Below, in pieces: positions 1 to 10,000 of a stretch of DNA of 64,000 nt. The stretch's first letter is position 1. Each line of letters opens with the position of its first letter. The DNA is from Psychroflexus lacisalsi (GTDB lineage Bacteria; Bacteroidota; Bacteroidia; Flavobacteriales; Flavobacteriaceae). The DNA is taken from assembly GCF_020164495.1 (NCBI RefSeq), contig NZ_JAIQYZ010000006.1, positions 62,001-126,000 on the forward strand, read 5' to 3'. A program made the position numbers and the translations under genes. The notes beneath the pieces were generated by a model. It made no database searches and was not told where the DNA came from. It saw nothing but the letters and a program-made list of their open reading frames with translations.

Positions 1-1
1 G

Positions 2-118
2 TCCAGAGAAGAAGCTTTAGATCTGGAACAGTTTATTAAACGAATGAAAAGTAAAGTCTTTATCCAAAAAATCATCAAGGATCCTAATATTCTAAAAGAT
101 ATTCTCAATAAAAAATAA
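2..118 (+). CDS. GIY-YIG nuclease family protein, C-terminal end only
   Basis: The window opens inside a reading frame whose last 38 residues end in TAA. The visible residues (an EEALDLEQFIKR stretch, then KSKVFIQKII) resemble the C-terminal helix of small GIY-YIG nucleases, where a conserved Glu precedes a Lys/Arg-rich tail. The start and the GIY-YIG motif lie outside the window, so completeness cannot be judged. A second, truncated gene of what looks like the same family begins 88 bases downstream, so this may be one member of a tandem pair. The family call rests on a short match by eye. Confidence 0.5.
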   Translation, partial: SREEALDLEQFIKRMKSKVFIQKIIKDPNILKDILNKK

Positions 119-164
119 GTCCCTGGTTCCCCCGAAGCGTCGGGGCTGGAGGCACCACCTTTTA

Positions 165-200
165 AACCTTAGCTTTAATTAGTTGAGGTTTTTTTATTTT
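165..200 (+). terminator. Rho-independent terminator after the first GIY-YIG gene
   Basis: AACCTTA (165-171) pairs with TGAGGTT (184-190), including one G-U, and is followed by a T-rich run to about 200. It sits only 7 bases before the ATG at 207, so it may also act as a leader hairpin of the next fragment. Confidence 0.6.
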
Positions 201-206
201 TAGTCT

Positions 207-365
207 ATGCATTTTCTTTATATCATTTACAGTCCTAAAACCCATAAATTTTATGTCGGTGAAACTAAAAATGTTGATAAAAGACTGGAAGTGCATAATT
301 CACATACATTCAATGGAGCGTTTACTAAAGGTGCAGAAAATATCAAAAAAGGGGCTTGCTTATAA
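207..365 (+). pseudogene. Truncated GIY-YIG nuclease (N-terminal fragment, 52 aa)
   Basis: The ATG opens MHFLYIIYSP then KFYVGETKNVDKRLEVHN, which is the start of a GIY-YIG nuclease: YIIY and YVG stand for the GIY and YIG signatures, followed by the usual R..H region. The frame stops at 363-365 after 52 residues, whereas family members are usually 80-100 residues and need a downstream Glu for metal binding. The Glu-containing C-terminal half is absent, and the sequence runs directly into a strong hairpin at 377. I infer a 3' deletion that left a non-functional remnant next to an intact or partial sister gene. Confidence 0.7.
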
Positions 366-376
366 GTATTTTAAAA

Positions 377-414
377 ATTCAAAAACCCCAGACAAATGTC
401 TGGGGTTTTTGAAT
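377..414. terminator. Bidirectional terminator hairpin
   Basis: A perfect 17-bp stem (377-393 with 398-414) encloses the loop AAAT. The GC-rich CCCCAGAC core is flanked by A-runs and T-runs, so it can terminate both the rightward GIY-YIG remnant and the leftward peptidase gene. Confidence 0.85.
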
Positions 415-439
415 TAAATTAGGTATATAATAGAAATTA

Positions 440-2569
440 TTACATCTCCTCGTAGCCCATATTATAAAAAGTAAATGCAAAAATATCTGCATATTCTTGA
501 ATAATTTTTGAGGTTGGTTTTCCAGCTCCATGTCCAGCATCCGTTTCAATGCGTATCAAAGTTGGGTTATCACCAGCTTGCTTACTTTGCAGCTCTGCAG
601 CAAATTTAAAGCTATGCGCTGGGACAACTCTGTCGTCATGATCTCCGGTAGTCACCAAAGTCGCAGGATATTCAGTTCCCTCATTGATGTTGTGTAAAGG
701 GGAATAACCTCTTAAATATTCAAACATTTCTGGATTATCCTCAGAAGTTCCATAATCGTAAGCCCATCCTGCACCAGAAGTAAAAGTATGGTAACGCAAC
801 ATGTCCAAAACACCCACAGCTGGAAGTGCTACTTGCATCAAATCTGGTCTTTGCGTCATTGTAGCCCCAACCAAAAGTCCACCGTTAGAACCTCCGCGGA
901 TGGCTAGTTTATTAGAAGAAGTGTACTTTTCATCAATTAGATATTCTGCAGCAGCAATGAAATCGTCAAAAACATTTTGCTTTTTCATTTTGATCCCTGC
1001 ATTATGCCACTCTTTACCGTATTCACCGCCTCCCCGTAAATTGGCAACAGCATAAATTCCTCCATTTTCTAGCCAAACTGTATTTGCCGTGCTAAATGAT
1101 GGCGTCAATGAAATATTAAATCCTCCGTACCCATAAAGCATAGTTGGATGTGTACCATCCAATTCAATTCCTTTCTTATGGGTGATGATCATTGGAATTT
1201 TTGTTCCGTCTTTAGAAGTATAAAATATCTGCTTGCTTGTATAGGCTTCAGTATCAAAATCTATAGCAGGTTTTTGATAAACTTCATAAGTACCACTTTC
1301 AGGATTGTATTTATAAATCGTTCCTGGTGTCGTGTAATTAGTAAAAGAGAAATAAAGCTCTTCAGCCTCTTTCTTTCCTCCAAAGCCACCAACAGAACCT
1401 GCTCCAGGAAGTTCAACTTGACGTACTAGTTCTCCTGAATAGTCATATTGTTTAACTTGAGAAACTGCATCTACCATATATTCTGCAAAGAAATAGCCAG
1501 ATCCTGTAGATGGTGACAATACGTTTTCAGTTTCAGGTATAAAATCTACCCAGTTTTCCGGTTGAGGTGAACTGGCATCGACGGTCACAATCTTTTTGTT
1601 GGGCGCCTCTTTATCTGTGACAATAAATAACTTGCTACCATCATTTTCTATGATATATACATCACTATCGTAAGTGTCTATAACGTCAACAAATTCAGAA
1701 TTTGATTTGGTTAAATCTTTTATCATCAAACGGTTACCAGAAGTCGATTTAGAAGCAGAAACGATCAAGTAATGGCTGTCTTCGGTCACACTCCCAGAAA
1801 CATATCTATGTTTTTGTTCTTCAGTTCCTCCATAAATAAGTAAATCTTCATCCTGAGAAGTTCCTAACTTATGGTAGTAAAGTTTATGTTGATCTGTTTT
1901 AGCTGATAATTCACTACCCTCAGGCTTGTCATAGCTAGAGTAGTAAAAACCGTCGTTGTCTTTCCATGAAATCCCGCTGAATTTCACATCCACAATAGTA
2001 TCACCTTTTTGTTTCTTGGATTCCGCATCCAGGACAATAATCTTTCTCCAATCGCTTCCACCTTCAGAAATTGAGTAGGCCAAAAGCTCTCCATCTTCCG
2101 TGAAGCTCATACCAGCCATCGAAGTTGTTCCGTCTTCACTAAAAGTGTTGGGGTTCAAAAATTCTTCAGCCTCTTCAATACTTTCATCGTTTTTATATCG
2201 GTAATACACGGACTGATTCTGTAGACCATCATTTTTAGAAAAATAAGTATACTCTCCTCTTTTGAATGGAGCTCCAATTTTCTCATAATTCCAAACCTGA
2301 GTTAGACGTTCTTTTAACTTGTTGCGGTATGGAATATCCTCCAAGTAACCAAAAGTCAGATCATTTTGAGCTTCCACCCACTCTTCGGTCTCATCGCTGC
2401 GGTCATTTTCCAACCAACGATAAGGATCTTTTACTTCGGTGTCAAAATACGCATCTACCGTATCGACTTGTTTTGTTTCTGGATATGTCAAATTTGCTTG
2501 ATTTTTTTCGCCTTCATTGCAGGATGCTAAAAGGCATACAGCTGCAAAAGGCATAAGTATTTGTTTCAT
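440..2569 (-). CDS. Prolyl oligopeptidase, S9A family lipoprotein
   Basis: A 709-residue S9A serine peptidase that cleaves short proline-containing peptides, probably in the periplasm. The N-terminus has a short hydrophobic stretch ending in LLASC, a lipoprotein signal with the lipidated Cys at 17. A beta-propeller domain fills roughly residues 70-430, followed by the alpha/beta-hydrolase domain. The catalytic triad is visible: Ser about 561 in GGSNGG, Asp about 645 in GDHDDRVVP, and His about 680 in DAGHGAGK. The length matches the family. It is a single gene bounded by hairpins on both sides; a near-consensus -7 element (TATATTTA, 2588-2595, minus strand) lies upstream of the ATG. The family call is secure; the lipidation is inferred from the lipobox. 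Confidence 0.95.
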   Translation of the reverse strand: MKQILMPFAAVCLLASCNEGEKNQANLTYPETKQVDTVDAYFDTEVKDPYRWLENDRSDETEEWVEAQNDLTFGYLEDIPYRNKLKERLTQVWNYEKIGAPFKRGEYTYFSKNDGLQNQSVYYRYKNDESIEEAEEFLNPNTFSEDGTTSMAGMSFTEDGELLAYSISEGGSDWRKIIVLDAESKKQKGDTIVDVKFSGISWKDNDGFYYSSYDKPEGSELSAKTDQHKLYYHKLGTSQDEDLLIYGGTEEQKHRYVSGSVTEDSHYLIVSASKSTSGNRLMIKDLTKSNSEFVDVIDTYDSDVYIIENDGSKLFIVTDKEAPNKKIVTVDASSPQPENWVDFIPETENVLSPSTGSGYFFAEYMVDAVSQVKQYDYSGELVRQVELPGAGSVGGFGGKKEAEELYFSFTNYTTPGTIYKYNPESGTYEVYQKPAIDFDTEAYTSKQIFYTSKDGTKIPMIITHKKGIELDGTHPTMLYGYGGFNISLTPSFSTANTVWLENGGIYAVANLRGGGEYGKEWHNAGIKMKKQNVFDDFIAAAEYLIDEKYTSSNKLAIRGGSNGGLLVGATMTQRPDLMQVALPAVGVLDMLRYHTFTSGAGWAYDYGTSEDNPEMFEYLRGYSPLHNINEGTEYPATLVTTGDHDDRVVPAHSFKFAAELQSKQAGDNPTLIRIETDAGHGAGKPTSKIIQEYADIFAFTFYNMGYEEM

Positions 2570-2699
2570 TGGTTTTGATTTTAGACGTAAATATAACGAA
2601 TCCTGTTCATTTCTTAATGGGATAGGGTTATTCTGAATTTGAAACTGCTAGCTTAATGCTTTTCGTATATCAAGATTTAAGGTGACGTCTTAAAATCAA

Positions 2700-2732
2700 A
2701 AACCGTCTTTCATAAAATTAGAAAGACGGTTT
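2700..2732 (-). terminator. Terminator of asd
   Basis: An 11-bp perfect stem (2700-2710 with 2722-2732, AAACCGTCTTT type) lies 22 bases past the asd stop. In the minus-strand direction it is followed by a T-rich run. Confidence 0.8.
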
Positions 2733-2754
2733 GTATATAAATAAATTTAAGCTT

Positions 2755-3747
2755 TTAAGCTTTAAATCGAGTCGTCATAAGATATTCTGCAATTTGCACT
2801 GCGTTGGTTGCCGCTCCTTTTCTTAAGTTATCGGAAACTATCCACAGGTTCAGCGCATTATCTCTGGTGAAATCTCGACGTATTCTTCCTATAAAAACAT
2901 CGTTTTTTCCTTCAGCATAAATTGGCATTGGATACGTGTTGACTTCAGGGTTATCCTGAAGAGTGATTCCGTCAGTTTCACTTAGAATTTTCTTCACGTC
3001 AGAAACTTCAAATGCATTTTTGAATTCAATATTTACAGATTCAGAATGACCTCCAACCACTGGAATTCTAACAGCTGTAGCCGCCACTTTCACAGAATCG
3101 TCGGATAAGATTTTCTTGGTCTCATTAGTCAACTTCATCTCTTCCTTGGTATAATCGTTTTCCAAAAATACGTCGCAATGGGGGATGGCGTTTTTATGAA
3201 TAGGATAAGGATAAGCCATTTCGCCACTCTTCCCTGCATATTCATTCTCCAACTGCTCAACAGCTTTAACGCCTGTTCCTGTAATCGACTGGTAAGTAGA
3301 AATAACAACTCTATCAATTTGATAAGCCTTATGTAATGGCTGTAAAGCCATCACCAATTGAATGGTAGAACAATTAGGATTAGCGATAATCAAATCTTCT
3401 GGTGTAAGTTCTGAAGCGTTGATTTCTGGTACAATCAATTTTTTGGTTGGATCCATTCTCCAGGCAGAAGAATTGTCAATCACCGTCGTTCCAACTTCAG
3501 CAAATTTTGGCGCCCATTCTTCAGAAGTATCTCCTCCTGCAGAAAATAAAGCGATTTCAGGTTTTCGTTTCACTGCGTCTGCAAGGCTTACAATTTCGTA
3601 AGACTTTCCCTTATAAGTGATCGTTTTCCCAACCGACTTCTCCGAAGCCACAGGAATTAGCTCTGTTAAAGGAAAATTACGCTCCTCAAGAATCTGGAGC
3701 ATCACTTGGCCTACCATACCGGTAGCGCCGACAACAGCTACTTTCAT
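2755..3747 (-). CDS. asd: Aspartate-semialdehyde dehydrogenase
   Basis: A 330-residue enzyme that reduces L-aspartyl-4-phosphate to aspartate semialdehyde with NADPH, the branch point towards lysine/diaminopimelate, threonine and methionine. The N-terminus shows the nucleotide-binding GATGMVG (7-13). The active-site Cys is C126 in NPNCST, and a later GGHSES segment matches the substrate-binding region. The length is typical of bacterial enzymes. The gene is transcribed alone from a TATTTTTG -7 element 29 bases upstream of the ATG and ends at its own terminator. Nothing unusual was seen. Confidence 0.97.
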   Translation of the reverse strand: MKVAVVGATGMVGQVMLQILEERNFPLTELIPVASEKSVGKTITYKGKSYEIVSLADAVKRKPEIALFSAGGDTSEEWAPKFAEVGTTVIDNSSAWRMDPTKKLIVPEINASELTPEDLIIANPNCSTIQLVMALQPLHKAYQIDRVVISTYQSITGTGVKAVEQLENEYAGKSGEMAYPYPIHKNAIPHCDVFLENDYTKEEMKLTNETKKILSDDSVKVAATAVRIPVVGGHSESVNIEFKNAFEVSDVKKILSETDGITLQDNPEVNTYPMPIYAEGKNDVFIGRIRRDFTRDNALNLWIVSDNLRKGAATNAVQIAEYLMTTRFKA

Positions 3748-3776
3748 TTGAATTTGATTTAAAAGTTATAAAGCGT

Positions 3777-3784
3777 CAAAAATA
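3777..3784 (-). promoter_or_regulatory. -7 promoter element of asd
   Basis: The minus strand reads TATTTTTG, matching Bacteroidetes TAnnTTTG, and gives a leader of about 25 nt before the ATG at 3747. No clear -33 TTG was seen at the expected distance. Confidence 0.6.
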
Positions 3785-3880
3785 TAGTTTTGTAAGCAAG
3801 CTTAGACTGATTTAGGAAATATTTATTGGCTATTTGAAATCCTACTAGGTTTAGAATTAGCTATTTCAAGCGGACTTAAG

Positions 3881-3888
3881 TACTTTTG
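3881..3888 (+). promoter_or_regulatory. -7 promoter element of the ABC-F gene
   Basis: TACTTTTG matches TAnnTTTG exactly and lies 15 bases before the TTG start at 3904. The TTG inside this box (3886) would give a frame with extra residues MQKIRT but is very unlikely to be transcribed. Confidence 0.7.
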
Positions 3889-3903
3889 CAAAAAATTAGA
3901 ACA

Positions 3904-5775
3904 TTGAATTATCTATCAGTTGAAGAAGTTTCAAAATCATTTGGCACACTCGAGCTATTTGAAAATTTATCATTTGGCATCAGCCAAGGTCAAAAAATAG
4001 CTCTCATTGCCAAAAATGGCACAGGGAAAACCACGTTACTAGACATTATATCTGGCAAAGAAGCACCAGATAGTGGACAAGTAGTTTACAGAAAAGGGGT
4101 GAGATTTGGTTTTTTACCTCAGGAACCAGATCTGGAACCGACTTTAAGTATTGAGGAAACTATCCTTTCTTCTGATAATGAAATTCTAGGAATCATCAAT
4201 GCTTATGAAAAAGCACTTCAGAATCCAGATGATGCAGAAGCTTATCAGAAAGCTTTTGACCAAATGGAGGCCAAACAAGCTTGGGATTTTGAAACGACAT
4301 ACCGTCAAATTCTTTCAAAATTAAAACTCGACGACTTGTCGAAAAAAGTCAGAGACTTGTCTGGAGGGCAGAAGAAAAGACTGGCACTCGCCAATCTCTT
4401 ACTTGGCAAACCCGACTTGTTAATTCTCGATGAGCCTACCAACCACTTGGATCTGGAAATGATCGAATGGCTTGAAGAATTTTTAAAAAGTGAAAATCTT
4501 ACTTTATTTATGGTGACTCACGACAGGTATTTTCTAGATCGGGTTTGTAACCACATCATCGAGTTGGAGGACAAAACGCTTTACAATTACAAAGGAAATT
4601 ATAGCTATTATGTAGAGAAAAGAGCTGAACGCATTGAAGTAGAACAAACGACAACCGCCAAAGCCAAACAGCTTTATAAAAAAGAGCTGGACTGGATGAG
4701 ACGTCAGCCTAAAGCCAGGACAACGAAGTCTAAATCCAGAATTGAAAGTTTTGGTGACATAAAAGACAGAGCAAGCAAACGCCGTAACGATCATAAAGTT
4801 GAGCTGGAAATCAACATGGAACGATTGGGTTCCAAAGTTTTGGAAATGCATAAAGTGTCAAAAGGTTTTGAAGACAATTACCTCTTTCAAAATTTTGATT
4901 ACATCTTCAAAAAGAATGAACGCATCGGTATTATTGGAAAAAACGGAACTGGAAAATCAACCTTTTTAAATGTCTTAACAGGCGGGTTGGAGCCAGACCA
5001 GGGAAAAGTAGTCCATGGTGAAACTTTGAAAATTGGCTATTACACACAAGGCGGAATTCAGGCAAAAGAAGGTCAAAAAGTAATCGAAGTGATCAAAGAT
5101 TATGGTGATTATATTCCGTTGTCCAAAGGAAGGCAAATTTCAGCTTCGCAGTTATTAGAGAAGTTTTTATTCGACCGAAAAAAGCAATACGATTTTGTTG
5201 AAAAACTGAGCGGTGGGGAAAAAAAGCGTCTGTATTTATGTACAGTTTTGATACAAAATCCAAACTTCTTGATTCTCGATGAACCTACCAACGATCTCGA
5301 TATCGTCACCTTGAATGTGCTGGAGAATTTCCTTCTGGATTTTCCTGGCTGCTTGATTGTTGTGAGTCACGACCGGTATTTTATGGATAAAATTGTAGAT
5401 CACTTGTTTGTTTTTGGTGAAGGAAAAATCACCGATTTCCCTGGGAATTATTCAGATTACAGAGATTTGAAGGCCATGGAGCTCGAAGCTAAATATGAAG
5501 AAAGTAGCCAGACTACAACTTCGGCTTCAGTGAAACCCAAAACCACTTCAGATTCTAAAAGTGCATTGAGCTTTAATGAGCAAAAGCTGTATAAAAAACT
5601 TGAAAAAGAAATCAGTACGTTAGAGAAGAAAAAGGAAAAGATTGAAGCTGAATTTCTAAAAGATTTGAGTCCGGATGAAATCAAAGAAAAAACGATGACT
5701 CTTCAAGACATTCAGCAGGAATTGGAAGCCAAAACCGAACAGTGGTTTGAGTTGTCTATGAAGATGGAAGCTTAA
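3904..5775 (+). CDS. ABC-F family ATP-binding protein (Uup-like)
   Basis: A 623-residue soluble protein with two ABC ATPase domains and no membrane segments, the ABC-F layout of ribosome-associated translation factors such as Uup and EttA. Domain 1 has Walker A around 37-44 (KNGTGKTT), signature LSGGQKKR and LILDEPTNHLD. Domain 2 has KNGTGKST around 346, LSGGEKKR and LILDEPTNDLD. A linker rich in Arg and Lys joins them, and the C-terminus (about 560-620) is a charged coiled coil as in Uup. I chose TTG 3904 (MNYLSVEEVSKSF) because it follows the promoter; an upstream in-frame TTG lies inside the -7 box. It could protect against ribosome-targeting drugs or assist translation; the sequence does not decide. 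Confidence 0.92.
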   Translation: MNYLSVEEVSKSFGTLELFENLSFGISQGQKIALIAKNGTGKTTLLDIISGKEAPDSGQVVYRKGVRFGFLPQEPDLEPTLSIEETILSSDNEILGIINAYEKALQNPDDAEAYQKAFDQMEAKQAWDFETTYRQILSKLKLDDLSKKVRDLSGGQKKRLALANLLLGKPDLLILDEPTNHLDLEMIEWLEEFLKSENLTLFMVTHDRYFLDRVCNHIIELEDKTLYNYKGNYSYYVEKRAERIEVEQTTTAKAKQLYKKELDWMRRQPKARTTKSKSRIESFGDIKDRASKRRNDHKVELEINMERLGSKVLEMHKVSKGFEDNYLFQNFDYIFKKNERIGIIGKNGTGKSTFLNVLTGGLEPDQGKVVHGETLKIGYYTQGGIQAKEGQKVIEVIKDYGDYIPLSKGRQISASQLLEKFLFDRKKQYDFVEKLSGGEKKRLYLCTVLIQNPNFLILDEPTNDLDIVTLNVLENFLLDFPGCLIVVSHDRYFMDKIVDHLFVFGEGKITDFPGNYSDYRDLKAMELEAKYEESSQTTTSASVKPKTTSDSKSALSFNEQKLYKKLEKEISTLEKKKEKIEAEFLKDLSPDEIKEKTMTLQDIQQELEAKTEQWFELSMKMEA

Positions 5776-5933
5776 GCGTTTTCTTCGCTTTGCTTCTCCT
5801 CTCTTTCTTTTTTACCGGCTTTTGAAATATAGTAAATCACAAAGCCCACAAGGCTGATAATGACGAGTCCAAAAATAGCGGTCATTATAAATGCGCCATT
5901 GCTCCAATTGACAAAAAGTGTTTGTAGAAACAT
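5772..5933 (-). CDS. Small single-pass membrane protein (53 aa)
   Basis: A 53-residue frame starting MFLQTLFVNWSN, with one strongly hydrophobic segment at about 14-36 and a charged tail (KKEREEKQSEEN). It ends tail-to-tail with the ABC-F gene, the two stops overlapping by 4 bases. Similar tiny one-helix proteins are common in Flavobacteriaceae genomes. The function is unknown. A continuous frame, clean hydrophobic/charged partition and good packing support a real gene. Confidence 0.65.
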   Translation of the reverse strand: MFLQTLFVNWSNGAFIMTAIFGLVIISLVGFVIYYISKAGKKEREEKQSEENA

Positions 5934-6014
5934 ATCCTTATATTTTATGCAATTTTACATCTAGATTGGATCAAAAAGAATGATTTTTGTCAGTTAAACT
6001 GATTTCTTATAAAA

Positions 6015-6788
6015 ATGTGGTTTCAAGTTAAAGCGTATCTGAAGTTTTTATGGCACTCTAAAAATCAGCATGGAATTCATTCTCCATTTGTTTATAAATT
6101 GATTACTAAATGCTTCTATAATAAAAAGCATTTTGAAGCTTATGAGCTTTGGGATGAGGCTCATAAAGGTGCTTTAGAATCTGAAATAGTACTGAATGTC
6201 AAAGATTTTGGCGCAGGATCTAAAATCTTTAAAAGTAATTTAAGGCCTGTCTCCAAAATCGCCAAACACGTTTCAATTTCAAAAAAGCGAGCCAAACTAA
6301 TGATTCGGTTGGTGGATTATTTAGGGGTTGAAAAAGCGTTAGAATTAGGAACTTCAATAGGTTTTGGAAGCATCAGCATTGCTGGGTCTGGCCAGGTAAA
6401 TTTAAAAACAATTGAAGCGTGTTCAGCAACTTCAGATTATGCTAAAAATCAATTTGAAAAGTTGAAGCTCACGCAAATCACTAGTATCAATTTATCTTTT
6501 GCTGAAAGTCTAGCAAAATTAGGTTCAGAAGAAAAATTTGATCTCATTTTCATCGATGGGCATCACGATGGTAAAGCTACGCTTGAATATTTTGAAAGTT
6601 TACTGAAATATAAACACAACGATACTTTATTTATTTTTGATGACATCCACTGGTCGCCGTCCATGGAAATGTCCTGGAAACATATTAAAACGCATCCTGA
6701 AGTTCAGGTCACGATTGACACGTTTCAATGGGGGTTTGTATTTTTCAGAAAAGAACAGGTGAAACAGGATTTTATCATCCGCGTTTGA
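6015..6788 (+). CDS. Class I SAM-dependent methyltransferase (O-methyltransferase-like)
   Basis: A 257-residue protein with a Rossmann-type methyltransferase core. Around residues 110-123 is ALELGTSIGFGS, the SAM-binding motif I. FDLIFIDGHHDGKATLEYF is the acidic motif typical of O-methyltransferases, with the metal- or substrate-proximal Asp and His pair. The N-terminal 90 residues (YLKFLWHSKNQHGIHSPFVY) are the conserved lead-in found in Bacteroidetes members. The substrate is not evident. The gene is followed by a tiny membrane protein in the same direction, 44 bases away. Confidence 0.85.
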   Translation: MWFQVKAYLKFLWHSKNQHGIHSPFVYKLITKCFYNKKHFEAYELWDEAHKGALESEIVLNVKDFGAGSKIFKSNLRPVSKIAKHVSISKKRAKLMIRLVDYLGVEKALELGTSIGFGSISIAGSGQVNLKTIEACSATSDYAKNQFEKLKLTQITSINLSFAESLAKLGSEEKFDLIFIDGHHDGKATLEYFESLLKYKHNDTLFIFDDIHWSPSMEMSWKHIKTHPEVQVTIDTFQWGFVFFRKEQVKQDFIIRV

Positions 6789-6832
6789 TTTTTGAAACAC
6801 CACAAACTCATTAATTTTAAAAAAATTAAGTC

Positions 6833-7009
6833 ATGCTCGAGCAATTTTCAACAGACACCCAATTTATAATTGTTATTGCGATTATCGCAGTGCTTTTTCT
6901 TCTGGTTTTTTTTAATAACAAGCGTAACAAGCGAAAACGTTACGATCGAAAGAATAGAAATTTCAGAAGAAATTTCTATGAGAAAAAACAAAACAAAAAG
7001 GAAGATTAA
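6833..7009 (+). CDS. Small membrane-anchored basic protein (58 aa)
   Basis: A 58-residue frame beginning MLEQFSTDTQ, with one transmembrane helix at about 11-27 (FIIVIAIIAVLFLLVFF) and a strongly basic cytoplasmic tail of Lys, Arg and Asn (NKRNKRKRYDRKNRNFRR). The topology should place the tail inside. It lies between the methyltransferase gene and mfd in the same direction. No known function is recognised; the tail could bind RNA, DNA or lipid, but that is a guess. Confidence 0.65.
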   Translation: MLEQFSTDTQFIIVIAIIAVLFLLVFFNNKRNKRKRYDRKNRNFRRNFYEKKQNKKED

Positions 7010-7056
7010 AAACGGCTTTACGAAAGCTAAGAGGCTATCAATTTGAGTTTTTCTAG

Positions 7057-7064
7057 TATCTTTG
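7057..7064 (+). promoter_or_regulatory. -7 promoter element of mfd
   Basis: TATCTTTG matches TAnnTTTG exactly. Only 6 bases separate it from the ATG at 7071, so transcription probably starts at or next to the start codon. Confidence 0.65.
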
Positions 7065-7070
7065 CGCGCG

Positions 7071-10000
7071 ATGAAAAAAGCTGATATTACAGAAAAAATT
7101 TCAAAAAATCCTGCAATTGGCGAGCTTAAGAAAGCTCTGGATTCTCAGGAAAATCAATCCATATTTCTAAAAGGTCTTGTAGGTTCTGCCGTGTCTTTTG
7201 TTCAGGCGGAAGCTTTTCTTTCTTCGGAACATCCGTTTCTTTTGATTTTTAACGATAAAGAAGAGGCGGCTTATCATCTTAACGACCTAGAACAGCTGGT
7301 GGATGAGAAAAACGTCTTGTTCTATCCAGGGAGTTACCGAAGACCTTATCAAATCGAAGAAACCGACAATGCCAATGTTTTGTTGCGATCTGAAGTGCTT
7401 AACCGCATCAACTCCAGAAAAAAACCTTCCATTATAGTTACGTATCCAGAAGCGCTTTTTGAAAAAGTAGTGACCAAAAAGGAACTGGATCGCACGATTT
7501 TAAAAATAAAATTGAACGACGAACTATCTATTGATTTCGTCAACGAAGTGCTTTTTGAATACAAATTCAAACGGGTAGATTTTGTCACTGAGCCCGGAGA
7601 GTTTTCGGTGAGAGGCGGAATAATCGATGTGTTTTCTTTCAGTAATGATGAGCCTTACCGGATTGAATTTTTCGGCGATGAAGTCGATAGCATTCGCGCT
7701 TTTGACGTGGAAACACAATTGTCGACTAAGCAAAAAAAGCGCATCGACATTATGCCTAATGTTGAAAAGAAGGAATTGGATGAGGTGCGAGAAACTTTTA
7801 TCCAATACATCAGCAATTCTACAACTGTGTTCATCAAAAATATGGATGTGCTATCGCAAACCATAGATGATCTTTTTGCTAAAGCTGAAAAAGCTTTTTC
7901 TGAACTTTCTACAGACATCAAACACAGCAAGCCTGAGGAACTCTTCTGTAAAAGTGAACTTCTTAAAAAACAACTTCTGAATCTGAAAGTAGTTGAATTT
8001 GGAACTCAGGCATTTTTGAATCCTAAGCAAACTATTCTATATCCTACAAGCCCTCAACCGTCCTTCAATAAGAAATTCGATTTACTGATTGAAGACTTAA
8101 ATTCTAAGCACGAAAAAGGTTACGAAAACTGCATTTTATGCACTAGCGATCAACAGGCGAAGCGCTTTAAGGATATTTTTGAAGATCAAAATCAGGAAGT
8201 GCATTACAAAACTTTAGTGCTTTCCATGCACCAGGGCTTTATTGATGAGGTCAATAAATTGGTGTGTTATACCGATCATCAGATTTTTGATCGCTACCAT
8301 AAATTTCATTTGAAGAATGGTTACGCCAAAAAGCAAGCTATCACCTTAAAAGAGTTGACCAGCCTGGAGATTGGTGATTATGTGACTCATATTGATCATG
8401 GAATTGGCAAATTTGGTGGTCTTCAGAAAATTGATGTAGAAGGAAAAATGCAGGAAGCGGTGAAGTTGATTTATGGTGATCGCGATATTCTTTACCTCAG
8501 CATACATTCTTTACACAAGATTTCAAAGTTTAATGGTAAAGACGGCAAACCGCCACAAGTTTATAAACTGGGAAGCAAAGCCTGGAAAAGCCTTAAGAAA
8601 AAGACCAAAGCCAGAGTTAAGAAAGTCGCTTTTGATCTGATTAAACTCTACGCCAAACGCAGACTGGAAAAAGGCTATCAATACGGTCCAGATTCATATC
8701 TTCAACATGAGCTGGAAGCTTCCTTTATTTATGAGGACACGCCAGACCAAAGCACAGCCACTCAGGATGTAAAAAGTGACATGGAAAAAGAGCAACCCAT
8801 GGATCGCTTAGTCTGTGGTGATGTAGGTTTTGGAAAAACTGAAGTTGCTATACGCGCAGCCTTCAAGGCAGTGGATAACGGAAAACAAGTTGCCGTTTTA
8901 GTGCCTACAACGATTTTAGCCTTCCAGCATCATAAAACCTTTTCGGAACGTTTGGAAGAATTTCCTGTGACTGTCGATTATCTCAATCGTTTCAGAACTG
9001 CAAAGGAGCGCCGAACGGTTCTGGAAGGACTTGAAAATGGAAATGTAGATATCGTTATTGGCACTCATCAATTGGTAAATAAGGCCGTGAAATTCAAAGA
9101 TCTTGGTCTTCTCATTATTGATGAAGAGCAGAAGTTTGGTGTCACCGTAAAAGATAAATTGAAAACCATCAAAGCGAATGTGGACACCTTGACTTTAACG
9201 GCGACACCAATTCCACGGACATTGCAATTTAGCTTGATGGCAGCAAGAGATTTGTCTACTATTAAAACCCCTCCGCCTAACCGGTATCCTATTGAAACGC
9301 ATGTAATTCGGTTTTCTGAAGAACAAATTCGGGATGCGGTGTCCTATGAAATTCAAAGAGGTGGGCAGGTCTTTTTTATTAATAATAGAATTCAAAATAT
9401 TCAGGAGGTCGCAGGTTTGATCCAACGATTGGTGCCCGATGCCAAAATTGGCATAGGTCACGGTCAAATGGAAGGTAAAAAACTTGAAGATCTCATGTTG
9501 AAATTCATGAATAACGAGTTTGACGTTTTGGTATCCACCACCATTATAGAAAGCGGTTTGGACGTTACGAATGCGAACACAATTTTAATCAACGACGCTA
9601 ATAACTTTGGCATGTCCGATCTTCACCAGATGCGTGGTCGTGTTGGGCGAAGCAACAAGAAAGCCTTTTGTTATCTCATCACACCACCTTTAACGATGAT
9701 GACCGACGATGCAAGAAAACGATTAACGGCTTTGGAGCAATTTTCTGAATTAGGCAGCGGCATCAACATTGCCATGAAAGACTTAGAAATTCGTGGAGCC
9801 GGAGATTTATTGGGCGGAGAGCAAAGTGGATTTATATCTGATATCGGTTTTGATACGTATCAGAAGATTTTAAATGAAGCCATTCAGGAATTGAAGGAAA
9901 ATGAATTCAAATCGGTTTACGAGGAAGAAAACGAGAAGGAAGACAAAGTGTTTGTAAAAGACGCTCAAATTGATACAGATTTTGAAATTTTATTTCCTGA

